Assembly (NCBI RefSeq): GCF_030813245.1
Contig: NZ_JAUSUA010000001.1
Span: forward strand, 248,001-312,000
DNA: 64,000 bases
From: Alkalicoccobacillus murimartini
GTDB taxonomy: Bacteria; Bacillota; Bacilli; Bacillales; Bacillaceae_D
Reading direction: 5' to 3'
A program made the translations under genes and the position numbers. The notes below the pieces were generated by a model that had not been told where the DNA came from, made no database searches, and was given only the letters and a program-made list of their open reading frames with translations. Of the stretch, positions 22,806 through 30,532 are shown one piece after another (position 1 is the first letter of the stretch; the number at the start of each line of letters is the position of its first letter).

Positions 22806-23911
22806 CCTCAGAGCCTATTTTTTGTACAGGCTGTGGAGTTCAAATCCAAACAGAGAATAAAGGTGAGCTTGGATTTGCTCCTCCCTCTGCACTTAAGAGA
22901 GAAGTTATAATCTGTCAGCGTTGCTATCGTTTAACGCATTATAATGAAGTACAAGATGTTTCATTAACAGATGATGACTTTTATAAAATATTGAACACAA
23001 TATCTGAAAAAAAAGCACTCATCGTTAAAATTGTAGATGTTTTTGATTTTACAGGGAGCTGGTTACCGGGCTTGCACAGATTCGCGGGCGGAAACGATGT
23101 TCTTCTTGTTGGAAATAAGGTAGATTTACTTCCAAAGCTTATTAATCGGAACAAGGTCATTAACTGGATGAAATTTTCGTCTAAGCAATTAGGCTTAACA
23201 CCAAAATCTGTCTCACTCATGAGTACTAAATCAGGCGAAGGTGTTCTCGAGGTTGCTTCAGAAATAGATGAGTTACGTAAGGGAAGAGACGTATATATTG
23301 TAGGTTGTACTAACGTTGGAAAATCTTCGTTTATAAATCAGCTAATTAAACAATTTGCTGGAGACACAGACCAATTGATTACAACATCACATTTCCCTGG
23401 TACAACTTTAGATGTCATCGATATTCCATTAGATGATGGACAAACGATGTTTGATACACCTGGTATTATTAATCATCATCAGATGGCTCACTATGTTTCT
23501 GAAGCGGGTCTAAAAACCATTACACCAAAAAAAGAATCAAAACCAAGGGTGTATCAGTTAAATAGTGGTCAAACACTGTTTCTGGGTGGTTTAGCAAGGA
23601 TGGATTTTACAAATGGAGAGCGAACTTCGTTTGTGTGCTATTTGTCGAATGAATTGACTATCCATCGCACAAAGATTGAAAAAGCAGATACGCTTTATCA
23701 ACAACATGCAGGAACGCTTTTGACACCTCCAGAAGAGGAGCAAGGTCCACTTGAGATGGTGAAGCATACATTTAAGATTTCTGATCAGTTAAGTGATATT
23801 GTATTCTCTGGTCTTGGATGGATTACGGTAAGAGGGACAGGCTTAAAGATTGAAGCCTATGCACCAAAAGGTGTAGGTGTGTCTATTCGTCCATCTATAA
23901 TGTCAAGCTGA
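22787..23911 (+). CDS. yqeH: Ribosome biogenesis GTPase YqeH
   Basis: A 374-residue circularly permuted GTPase required for 30S assembly. An N-terminal zinc finger (CTGCGVQIQ ... CQRCYRL) is followed by G4 GNKVDLLPK, G5 STKSG, then G1 GCTNVGKSSF and G3 DTPG, the permuted order. The C-terminal domain follows. ATG 22787 is chosen over 22760 because AAGGGATG is well placed before it. It overlaps yqeG by 19 bases. Confidence 0.96.
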   Translation: MGESKVTSEPIFCTGCGVQIQTENKGELGFAPPSALKREVIICQRCYRLTHYNEVQDVSLTDDDFYKILNTISEKKALIVKIVDVFDFTGSWLPGLHRFAGGNDVLLVGNKVDLLPKLINRNKVINWMKFSSKQLGLTPKSVSLMSTKSGEGVLEVASEIDELRKGRDVYIVGCTNVGKSSFINQLIKQFAGDTDQLITTSHFPGTTLDVIDIPLDDGQTMFDTPGIINHHQMAHYVSEAGLKTITPKKESKPRVYQLNSGQTLFLGGLARMDFTNGERTSFVCYLSNELTIHRTKIEKADTLYQQHAGTLLTPPEEEQGPLEMVKHTFKISDQLSDIVFSGLGWITVRGTGLKIEAYAPKGVGVSIRPSIMSS

Positions 23912-23923
23912 GGTGAGAGTAGT

Positions 23924-24760
23924 ATGAAGAAGGTATTTGGATTGCTTGGGCATCCTGTTGGACATTCAATGTCGCCAGTGATGCATCAGGCTGCCTACGA
24001 ACAGCTTGATATGGACGCGACCTATGTGGCTTTTGATGTAGAGCCACATAGACTGGAAGAAGCAGTTAAAGGAATCCGTGCATTAAACATTCGTGGCTGT
24101 AATGTAACTATTCCTCACAAAGTTGAAGTCATGAAATACCTTGATGTAGTTGATGAGGAAGCGAGACAAATAGGAGCTGTCAATACGATCTTAAATGAAA
24201 ATGGCCAACTAACGGGCTATAATACGGATGGTAGAGGCTATATACAATCTCTTTTGCAAGTGGTACCAGAGCTGTTGGGAGCATCTATTCTTGTAATTGG
24301 TGCAGGGGGAGCAGCAAGAGCTGTTCTCGCTTCATTGTTGCCACATCAACCTAAGCAAGTGGTAGTTGCGAACCGTACGATAGAGAAAGCAACTGACTTG
24401 GCTCGTGTATTTCAACGGGATACTACAGACGTGAATGCTTCGACAATTTCGAGTGCTGCAGCAAATCTAGAGGAATATTCAATTATTATTAATACAACAT
24501 CCGTTGGCATGAGCCCTCATGTTGAAGACATGCCGATCTCTCTTGAACGATTGTCGCCAAACGCGGTAGTTAGTGACTTGATTTACAACCCACTTGAAAC
24601 GAGGTTGTTAAAGGAAGCGAAGAAGCGGGGAGCGCGTGTGTTAAATGGTGTAGGCATGTTTGTTCATCAGGGAGCGTTATCCATCGAGCATTGGACGGGT
24701 ATCTATCCAGAGTCAGAGCCTATGCGTAAGACAATTTTAAAGCAATTAAAGAATGAGTAA
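23924..24760 (+). CDS. aroE: Shikimate dehydrogenase
   Basis: A 278-residue enzyme reducing 3-dehydroshikimate to shikimate with NADPH. The substrate-binding N-terminus GHPVGHSMSPVMHQAAY and NVTIPHKVEVM (catalytic Lys) are present, with the dinucleotide motif VIGAGGAARAVL and NTTSVGM. It starts 12 bases after yqeH with GAGGTGAGAG. The context in the ribosome-assembly operon is conserved across Bacillus. Confidence 0.97.
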   Translation: MKKVFGLLGHPVGHSMSPVMHQAAYEQLDMDATYVAFDVEPHRLEEAVKGIRALNIRGCNVTIPHKVEVMKYLDVVDEEARQIGAVNTILNENGQLTGYNTDGRGYIQSLLQVVPELLGASILVIGAGGAARAVLASLLPHQPKQVVVANRTIEKATDLARVFQRDTTDVNASTISSAAANLEEYSIIINTTSVGMSPHVEDMPISLERLSPNAVVSDLIYNPLETRLLKEAKKRGARVLNGVGMFVHQGALSIEHWTGIYPESEPMRKTILKQLKNE

Positions 24761-24796
24761 AGTTTGGTTTGGTATAAACCAAAGAAGGAGTACGTC

Positions 24797-25090
24797 ATGT
24801 TAACTGGAAAACAAAAGCGATTTTTACGTTCGAAGGCGCATCATTTAAGTGCAATTTTTCAAGTAGGAAAAGGTGGCACAAATGAAAATATGATCGAACA
24901 AATAAAAGAAGCACTTGAAGCTCGTGAATTGATTAAAGTGAGCGTTTTACAAAATTGTGAATATGATAAAGATGAAGTAGCAAAAGCAATCACAAAAGGT
25001 GCGAAAGCTCAATTGGTTCAAGTCATTGGAAATACGATCGTTGTTTATAAAGCATCAAAAGAAAATGCCAGCCTGGTGCTGCCAAGATAG
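24797..25090 (+). CDS. yhbY: Ribosome assembly RNA-binding protein YhbY/YqeI
   Basis: A 97-residue CRS1-YhbY (CRM) domain protein: MLTGKQKRFLRSKAHHL, then IFQVGKGGTNENMIEQI with the GxGG loop, and ELIKVSVLQN. It binds 50S precursors in relatives. ATG 24797 follows AAGGAG; the start at 24764 has no ribosome binding site. Confidence 0.95.
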   Translation: MLTGKQKRFLRSKAHHLSAIFQVGKGGTNENMIEQIKEALEARELIKVSVLQNCEYDKDEVAKAITKGAKAQLVQVIGNTIVVYKASKENASLVLPR

Positions 25091-25111
25091 TTGTTGAAGA
25101 GAGTGAGATGT

Positions 25112-25714
25112 ATGTCGGTAAAGAAAATCGGTTTATTTGGAGGGACGTTTGATCCTCCACACCTTGGACATATGCTGATGGCTGAAGAGGCATTGCATGA
25201 ATGTCACCTCGATGAAATTTGGTTTATTCCTGTTTCTACGCCACCACATAAAGAGCGCGAGGTGACTCCTGGGGATATGCGATTTGAGATGCTTGTTCGT
25301 TCAACCTCGGAAGAGCCAAGATTCCAAGTATCAGATGCTGAAATCAAACGCCAAGGTCGATCGTACACTGTGGATACCGTAAAGCATTTCACTTCCCAGT
25401 ACAAAGATCACGAATTTTACTTCATCATTGGTGGAGATATGGTAGAATCACTTAGTGAATGGAAAGACATTGATACCATTCTTGAGCTGGTTACCTTTAT
25501 TGGATTCAAACGTTCAGGTAGTAGTCAAACACCACGACTATATAAAGATCGAATTCATCACCTTGATTTAGTGCAGGTTGATTTTTCTTCATCGCATATT
25601 AGAGAGAGAATTCAAGCGCAGAAGCCTATTCGTTATATGGTGCCTGATTCCGTACACTCATATATCATGGAGGGAGGTTTATATGGAGCAAAGCCGTGCA
25701 TTAGAGCTCGTTAA
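25112..25714 (+). CDS. nadD: Nicotinate-nucleotide adenylyltransferase
   Basis: A 200-residue nucleotidyltransferase making deamido-NAD. The N-terminal GLFGGTFDPPHLGHMLMAEEA carries the HxGH motif, and the C-terminal SSSHIRERI matches the ISSTxIR motif. FIPVSTPPHK lies between. ATG 25112 gives MSVKKIGLFGG. Its end overlaps yqeK by 32 bases. Confidence 0.97.
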   Translation: MSVKKIGLFGGTFDPPHLGHMLMAEEALHECHLDEIWFIPVSTPPHKEREVTPGDMRFEMLVRSTSEEPRFQVSDAEIKRQGRSYTVDTVKHFTSQYKDHEFYFIIGGDMVESLSEWKDIDTILELVTFIGFKRSGSSQTPRLYKDRIHHLDLVQVDFSSSHIRERIQAQKPIRYMVPDSVHSYIMEGGLYGAKPCIRAR

Positions 25715-26264
25715 ACCTCACCTAACAGAAAGTCGTTACACACATACCATTGGTGTGATGGAAACGGCAATCATACTAGCCGAACGTTTTGGAGAAGATA
25801 AAAAAAAGGCAGAAATAGCTGCTGTATTTCATGATTATGCAAAGTATCGTGATAAAGAACAAATGAGACAGTTGGTTAGAGATGACCTTCCGTGTAAGGA
25901 CATTCTTGAATACAGTAGTGAATTGCTTCATGCGCCTTGTGGTGCACATTATGTTGAAAAGGAATTAGATATAAGGGATCAAGAAATTATTGACGCCATT
26001 AAATATCATACAACCGGTCGCCCGAATATGAGCGGGCTGGAAAAAGTGATTTTTTTAGCCGATTACATTGAACCGAATAGACAATTTCCAGGCGTTGATG
26101 AGGTAAGGGAATTAGCTGAATCAAATTTGGACGAGGCAATTATTCAAATGCTAGAGAATATGATCTCCTTTTTGATCAGTAAAAGACAGTTGCTTTATCC
26201 GTTAACACTTGAGACATACAATCATTTAATTACACATTTTGAGGGGAGTTTTGATAAAGAGTGA
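25683..26264 (+). CDS. yqeK: HD-domain Ap4A hydrolase YqeK
   Basis: A 193-residue HD-domain protein. The H...HD...D metal site is seen in THTIGVMETA, AAVFHDYAKY and IFLADYIEPNRQ. YqeK hydrolyses diadenosine tetraphosphate to two ADP. The start ATG 25683 lies inside nadD after GGAGGGAGG, which sets it apart from the longer frame. Confidence 0.95.
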   Translation: MEQSRALELVKPHLTESRYTHTIGVMETAIILAERFGEDKKKAEIAAVFHDYAKYRDKEQMRQLVRDDLPCKDILEYSSELLHAPCGAHYVEKELDIRDQEIIDAIKYHTTGRPNMSGLEKVIFLADYIEPNRQFPGVDEVRELAESNLDEAIIQMLENMISFLISKRQLLYPLTLETYNHLITHFEGSFDKE

Positions 26265-26614
26265 GCGAAAATACATTATTATCATTAGCGATTAATGCAG
26301 TAGACGATAAACGTGGGGAACAGATTGTAGCATTAGATATGAAGGGGATCTCACCAATAGCCGATTATTTTGTTATTTGTCACGGTAATTCCGAAAAACA
26401 AGTACAGGCTATTGCCTTTGAATTAAAAAAAGTGGTACAAGAGCAAGGGATCGAAATTCAACGTCTTGAAGGATTTGATCAAGCGCGTTGGGTCTTGCTT
26501 GATTTAGGTGATGTGGTTGTACATGTATTCCATAAAGATGAACGCTTGTACTATAACCTGGAAAAACTATGGGGCGATGCTCCGACGGTTGAGATTGAGA
26601 AGGTACTTGGATAA
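26261..26614 (+). CDS. rsfS: Ribosome silencing factor RsfS
   Basis: A 117-residue RsfS/Iojap protein that binds ribosomal protein uL14 and blocks subunit joining in starvation. Typical segments are DMKGISPIADYFVICHGNSEKQVQAIA, EGFDQARWVLLDLGDVVVHVF and FYNLEKLW-like YYNLEKLWGDA. The GTG start overlaps the yqeK stop (GTGA), and the stop overlaps the next ATG. Confidence 0.96.
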   Translation: MSENTLLSLAINAVDDKRGEQIVALDMKGISPIADYFVICHGNSEKQVQAIAFELKKVVQEQGIEIQRLEGFDQARWVLLDLGDVVVHVFHKDERLYYNLEKLWGDAPTVEIEKVLG

Positions 26615-27474
26615 TGGAGCTTAAGCCAGGGTTAACAGCAACATTAACTGTAGCTCGTAAAGCTGAGTTTGGTTATTTTCTCACAGATGGTCAGACTGAT
26701 GTTCTGCTTCACAAGCGTGAAGCAGGAGGGGATCATGAAATTGGTTCAACGCTAGAAGTGTTCCTTTATCATGATCACCAGAACAGACTCTCGGCTACGA
26801 TGGAAAAAGCGATCGTCAAAAATGATGATTTCGCATGGCTTGATGTTATTCAAGTAAAGAAAGGTCATGGTGTCTTTCTTTATAATGGAATTACACGTGA
26901 TTTGTTTGTATCCATGGATGAATTACCTGAAGATGAAGACTATTGGCCAGCTCGCGGAGATAAGGTTCCGGTTTCACTTGATTGGGATAAAAAAGGACGC
27001 TTAATGGGTGCGCTAGTAAGAGGGTTGCCACTTGAAAACGTTTCTGTTAAGGCAGATCCAATTGTTTTGAATCAAGATGTTTCTGGACACGTCTATCATT
27101 ATGTTGATGAAGGTGCCCTCATTTTCACGGATAAGCAGCACTTCGCTTTTCTTCATGATGACGAAATGACTTCAAAACTTCGAATTGGTGAACGTGTGCG
27201 CGCACGAGTCGTTTTTGTACGTGAAGACGGACGTATTAACGTCACAATGAAGGCATTGCGCAGTGAACGTCAAAAGGACGATGCAGGACGTTTGTTAGAC
27301 TATCTTAAAGCCCAGGATGGATCCATGCCATTTGGTGATAAATCTTCACCGGAGTCAATAAAAGGGGCATTTGATATGAGTAAGGCATCCTTCAAAAGAG
27401 CACTAGGTAAGCTTTTAAAGGAAGGGCAAATTGAACAGCGACATGGCTGGACCTATCTTAAGGATCAGACATGA
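26614..27474 (+). CDS. cvfB: S1-domain RNA-binding protein CvfB/YitL
   Basis: A 286-residue protein with tandem S1-like OB folds and a C-terminal winged-helix part, as in Staphylococcus CvfB and B. subtilis YitL. Seen are LLHKREAGGDHEIGS, the internal repeat VFLYNGITRDLFVSMDELPE, and FKRALGKLLKEGQIEQRHGWTYL at the end. It couples by one base to rsfS and by four to yqeM. In B. subtilis yitL is elsewhere, so its place in this operon is a difference. Confidence 0.9.
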   Translation: MELKPGLTATLTVARKAEFGYFLTDGQTDVLLHKREAGGDHEIGSTLEVFLYHDHQNRLSATMEKAIVKNDDFAWLDVIQVKKGHGVFLYNGITRDLFVSMDELPEDEDYWPARGDKVPVSLDWDKKGRLMGALVRGLPLENVSVKADPIVLNQDVSGHVYHYVDEGALIFTDKQHFAFLHDDEMTSKLRIGERVRARVVFVREDGRINVTMKALRSERQKDDAGRLLDYLKAQDGSMPFGDKSSPESIKGAFDMSKASFKRALGKLLKEGQIEQRHGWTYLKDQT

Positions 27475-28214
27475 GATACGCTGGCTTTGCCTCGCTTTAT
27501 GATTATTTAATGTCAGAGGCACCATATGATCAGTGGGTAGAGTACGTAAGAAAGAATGTTCCAAACCAACAACTGGATGGCTTAACGTTGCTAGATGTTG
27601 GTTGTGGGACAGGTGAGTTAATGCTTGAGCTATTGAAGCAAAATGTAGAGGTAACGGGTTTAGATCTCTCGGCTGATATGTTAACTGTTGCGCGGACAAA
27701 AGCAGGTGAACAAGGTTTTAATCCGCTGCTCATTGAAGCGGATATGACGGAATTAGCTCCGCTTGCTGTCTATGACCTTGTGACTGTTTTTTGTGACTCA
27801 TTGAATTATTTAGCAACGGAAGATGAAGTCAAGCTCGCTTTTGAAGGGTTTGCAAAGCAATTGTCCCCGGGTGGTCTACTTCTGTTTGATGTACATTCCC
27901 AACATAAGATTAACCACGAATTTATTGGGCATACGTTTGCTGATGCCGATGAAGATGTTTCGTACATCTGGACCTCCTTTGCTGGGGAGTATCCAGACAG
28001 CGTAGAACATGAACTGACTTTTTTCTCTATTAAAGATTCTGGAGAATATGAGCGTTTCGACGAAGTTCATGCACAGCGAACCTTTTCTATTAATCAATAC
28101 AAACAGTGGCTTTTGGAAGCTGGTTTTCGGGTAGAATCTGTTACAGCTGATTTTTCACCCAATCCACCTTCAGAAAAAAGTGAACGAATATTTTTTAAAG
28201 CAATCAAGTTATAA
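27471..28214 (+). CDS. yqeM: Class I SAM-dependent methyltransferase YqeM
   Basis: A 247-residue methyltransferase with motif I TLLDVGCGTGELMLELL (residues 40-56), an acidic post-I loop (VTGLDLSADML) and LVTVFCDSLNYL. It is the last gene of the operon in B. subtilis too, directly before comER. The substrate is unknown. ATG 27471 overlaps the cvfB stop. Confidence 0.93.
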   Translation: MRYAGFASLYDYLMSEAPYDQWVEYVRKNVPNQQLDGLTLLDVGCGTGELMLELLKQNVEVTGLDLSADMLTVARTKAGEQGFNPLLIEADMTELAPLAVYDLVTVFCDSLNYLATEDEVKLAFEGFAKQLSPGGLLLFDVHSQHKINHEFIGHTFADADEDVSYIWTSFAGEYPDSVEHELTFFSIKDSGEYERFDEVHAQRTFSINQYKQWLLEAGFRVESVTADFSPNPPSEKSERIFFKAIKL

Positions 28215-28246
28215 GCAGGATTACTTAAAAGAATAGCGAATAGAAC

Positions 28247-28282
28247 AAGGAAGGCTCTTTTATTAAGAAAGCCTTCCTTTGT
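28247..28282. terminator. Bidirectional terminator between yqeM and comER
   Basis: AAGGAAGGCT (28247-28256) pairs with AGCCTTCCTT (28270-28279). The comER stop codon (28263-28265) lies in the loop, so the last comER codons form one arm. Confidence 0.7.
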
Positions 28283-29102
28283 TGTAGAAAGATTCTTGTA
28301 TATGCTTCTGTTCCTTGTAGAATTTCTTATGAGTCCGTTGGAACAAGTGGTCAAACATCTGTCCCGTTTCATTTTTTAATACTTCTATTCCTTCTCCAGT
28401 TATTCCCCCAGGCACACAAATCCTTTGTTGAAGACTTGTTAATGTGAAACGCTCCTGTTCAAACAATTTCCCTAATCCAATCAGCATATTGGTTGCTAGC
28501 TCTGTGGCTTCTTCCTCTGATATGGCGGTTTGTCGAACGGCTGCATCTATAAAACTCTGCGTCAAATAACTAAAAAAAGCAGGACCGCAGCTTGCGATAT
28601 CTGAGGACACACGTGTGATGTCTTCTTCTATTTCTAAGGGCTCAGAGATAAAGCTGAGAAGACTGGTTAAGTGATTACGATCAGACTGTGTGCATCGTTC
28701 ACCATAGCTGAGCAAAGAAGGGCCAGACAATGTTTGATTGATCATGCTTGGTATAGCTCTTGCAACTTTACATGACACTTGAGTCTCAATAACGTCAACT
28801 TTTATTGGGCTTGTAATGGAAACAAGCAAGGTGGATGGTCTTAAACTCTGACTGATTTCTTCAAGTAATGAAGGGATTTGTAAAGGTTTCACACAAATAA
28901 ACAACGTATCAGCGACTGCTGCAAGCCGACTAGCTGATGGCATCACATGAATGTCAGGGTAGGTTTCCTGTAAATGAATAGCCTTTTGAATGCTCCGATT
29001 GTAAATGAAGATCTCTTCCTCTTGTAACGCTTCCGCTTCTAGTAATGCTTCAACTAACAGTGTTCCCATACTTCCTGTTCCAATAATACCTATACGAGCC
29101 AT
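28263..29102 (-). CDS. comER: Late competence protein ComER (ProC-like)
   Basis: A 279-residue protein of the pyrroline-5-carboxylate reductase fold. The N-terminal MARIGIIGTGSMGTLL is a Rossmann NAD(P) motif; FICVKPLQIPSLLEEI and SCGPAFFSYLTQSFIDAAV are family segments. It is divergent from comEA exactly as in B. subtilis, which identifies it as ComER rather than a biosynthetic ProC. In relatives it affects sporulation and biofilm rather than DNA uptake itself. Confidence 0.94.
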   Translation of the reverse strand: MARIGIIGTGSMGTLLVEALLEAEALQEEEIFIYNRSIQKAIHLQETYPDIHVMPSASRLAAVADTLFICVKPLQIPSLLEEISQSLRPSTLLVSITSPIKVDVIETQVSCKVARAIPSMINQTLSGPSLLSYGERCTQSDRNHLTSLLSFISEPLEIEEDITRVSSDIASCGPAFFSYLTQSFIDAAVRQTAISEEEATELATNMLIGLGKLFEQERFTLTSLQQRICVPGGITGEGIEVLKNETGQMFDHLFQRTHKKFYKEQKHIQESFYNKGRLS

Positions 29103-29206
29103 AACAAACTCCTTTCTACGAGCAGGTTACTGTGCCAATATCATTATCACTATTCATATGCAAAGAACAGCACATTATGAGAGTTGATTTAAAAAAGGAG
29201 GGGTTC

Positions 29207-29860
29207 ATGAATATGCTACGTGCTATCCAACCGTATCGTGTTCATCTAGTGGCTGGAGTAGCCTGCTGTATTGTTGTCATAGTATCTTTTTTGTTGTTTT
29301 CAAGCGGTCAATCACAAGGGGAAGCGAATCAAACGGAGCTTGACCCGTGGCTGACTCAAGAAGAGCCTGACACACCAAGCGAGGAAGATGTTGATACTGA
29401 AGAATCCTCTGTCATTATTGTAGATGTGAAGGGTGCTGTATCTTCACCTGGTATCTATAGGTTAGAAGCAAGTAGCAGAGTTGACGACGCAATCCGAGCG
29501 GCTGGAGGACTAACAGAGAATGCTGACCCAAACCAATTAAATTTTGCTATGATCCTATTTGATGAGATGCTGATATATGCACCAGAGATCGGCGAAGAAG
29601 GAGAACTGGTTATCGCTCAGGCCACTCAACCATCCAAGGAAGGGCAAGCGAGTGGCGATGATGGACCCCTTGTTAACTTGAATACAGCCACGGAAAAAGA
29701 TTTAGAAACGTTAAATGGAATAGGCCCATCAAAATCAGCAACGATTATTGCTTATCGAGAAGAGCATGGTGATTTTCAAACTATCGAGGAACTGATGAAT
29801 GTAAGTGGAATTGGAGAAAAATCATTTGAAAAACTTAAAGCAGAGATTACCGTAAAATAA
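29207..29860 (+). CDS. comEA: Competence DNA receptor ComEA
   Basis: A 217-residue membrane-anchored DNA-binding protein. It has an N-terminal anchor (HLVAGVACCIVVIVSFLLF), an acidic linker, a SLBB domain (IIVDVKGAVSSPGIYRL) and a C-terminal double helix-hairpin-helix (LNTATEKDLETLNGIGPSKS and ELMNVSGIGEKSFEKLK) that binds double-stranded DNA. GGAGGGG precedes ATG 29207; ATG 29213 is an alternative. The ORF extension to 29132 is not credible. Confidence 0.95.
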   Translation: MNMLRAIQPYRVHLVAGVACCIVVIVSFLLFSSGQSQGEANQTELDPWLTQEEPDTPSEEDVDTEESSVIIVDVKGAVSSPGIYRLEASSRVDDAIRAAGGLTENADPNQLNFAMILFDEMLIYAPEIGEEGELVIAQATQPSKEGQASGDDGPLVNLNTATEKDLETLNGIGPSKSATIIAYREEHGDFQTIEELMNVSGIGEKSFEKLKAEITVK

Positions 29861-29944
29861 GTGTCGATTTTTAGTTGACTGAAACCATTATCCTTTTTAC
29901 ACTTAGGAAGCAATGAATGTGACCGTTAATTAAGAGGAGACTGA

Positions 29945-30514
29945 ATGATGGACAGAATTTCTTGGGACCAATATTTCATGGCGCAGAGCCATTTATTATC
30001 ATTACGTAGTACATGCCCTAGGCTGATGGTAGGGGCAACAATTGTTCGAGATAAACGGATTATCGCAGGGGGCTATAACGGCTCTGTAAGCGGCGAAGCT
30101 CATTGTCTAGATGATGGATGTATGGTGGTAGATAATCACTGTATTCGAACGATTCATGCGGAAATAAATGCACTACTTCAATGCTCAAAATTTGGAGTTC
30201 CAACCGAAGGATCAGAATTATATGTCACGCATTTTCCGTGTGTACATTGTTCGAAATCAATTATTCAAGCGGGGATTCAACGTGTGTATTATGCAAAGGA
30301 ATACAAAAATGATCCTTATGCTGAACAAATTTTTCAAGCAGCAGGTGTCGATTTAATTGCCGTAGAATTGGATGAAGCTATATTGGATCGTAAGTATCAG
30401 GATAAGTTAAATTTAACCGTATCTTTGTTAAAGGAACTAGAAAAAACAGATGTCTCGGAAGATGTTCTTCAAGATTTGTTACAGCAGACCCGCTCAATTT
30501 ATACGAAATCATAA
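29945..30514 (+). CDS. comEB: dCMP deaminase ComEB
   Basis: A 189-residue zinc-dependent deoxycytidylate deaminase. Catalytic HAE (TIHAEINALLQ) and the zinc cysteines PCVHCSKSII are intact, with ARSTCPR-like LRSTCPRLMVGA near the N-terminus. It makes dUMP for thymidylate synthesis. It lies between comEA and comEC as in B. subtilis, though comEB is not needed for transformation there. ATG 29945 or 29948 may be used. Confidence 0.95.
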   Translation: MMDRISWDQYFMAQSHLLSLRSTCPRLMVGATIVRDKRIIAGGYNGSVSGEAHCLDDGCMVVDNHCIRTIHAEINALLQCSKFGVPTEGSELYVTHFPCVHCSKSIIQAGIQRVYYAKEYKNDPYAEQIFQAAGVDLIAVELDEAILDRKYQDKLNLTVSLLKELEKTDVSEDVLQDLLQQTRSIYTKS

Positions 30515-30532
30515 TAAAGGAGGAGAGTAGTA

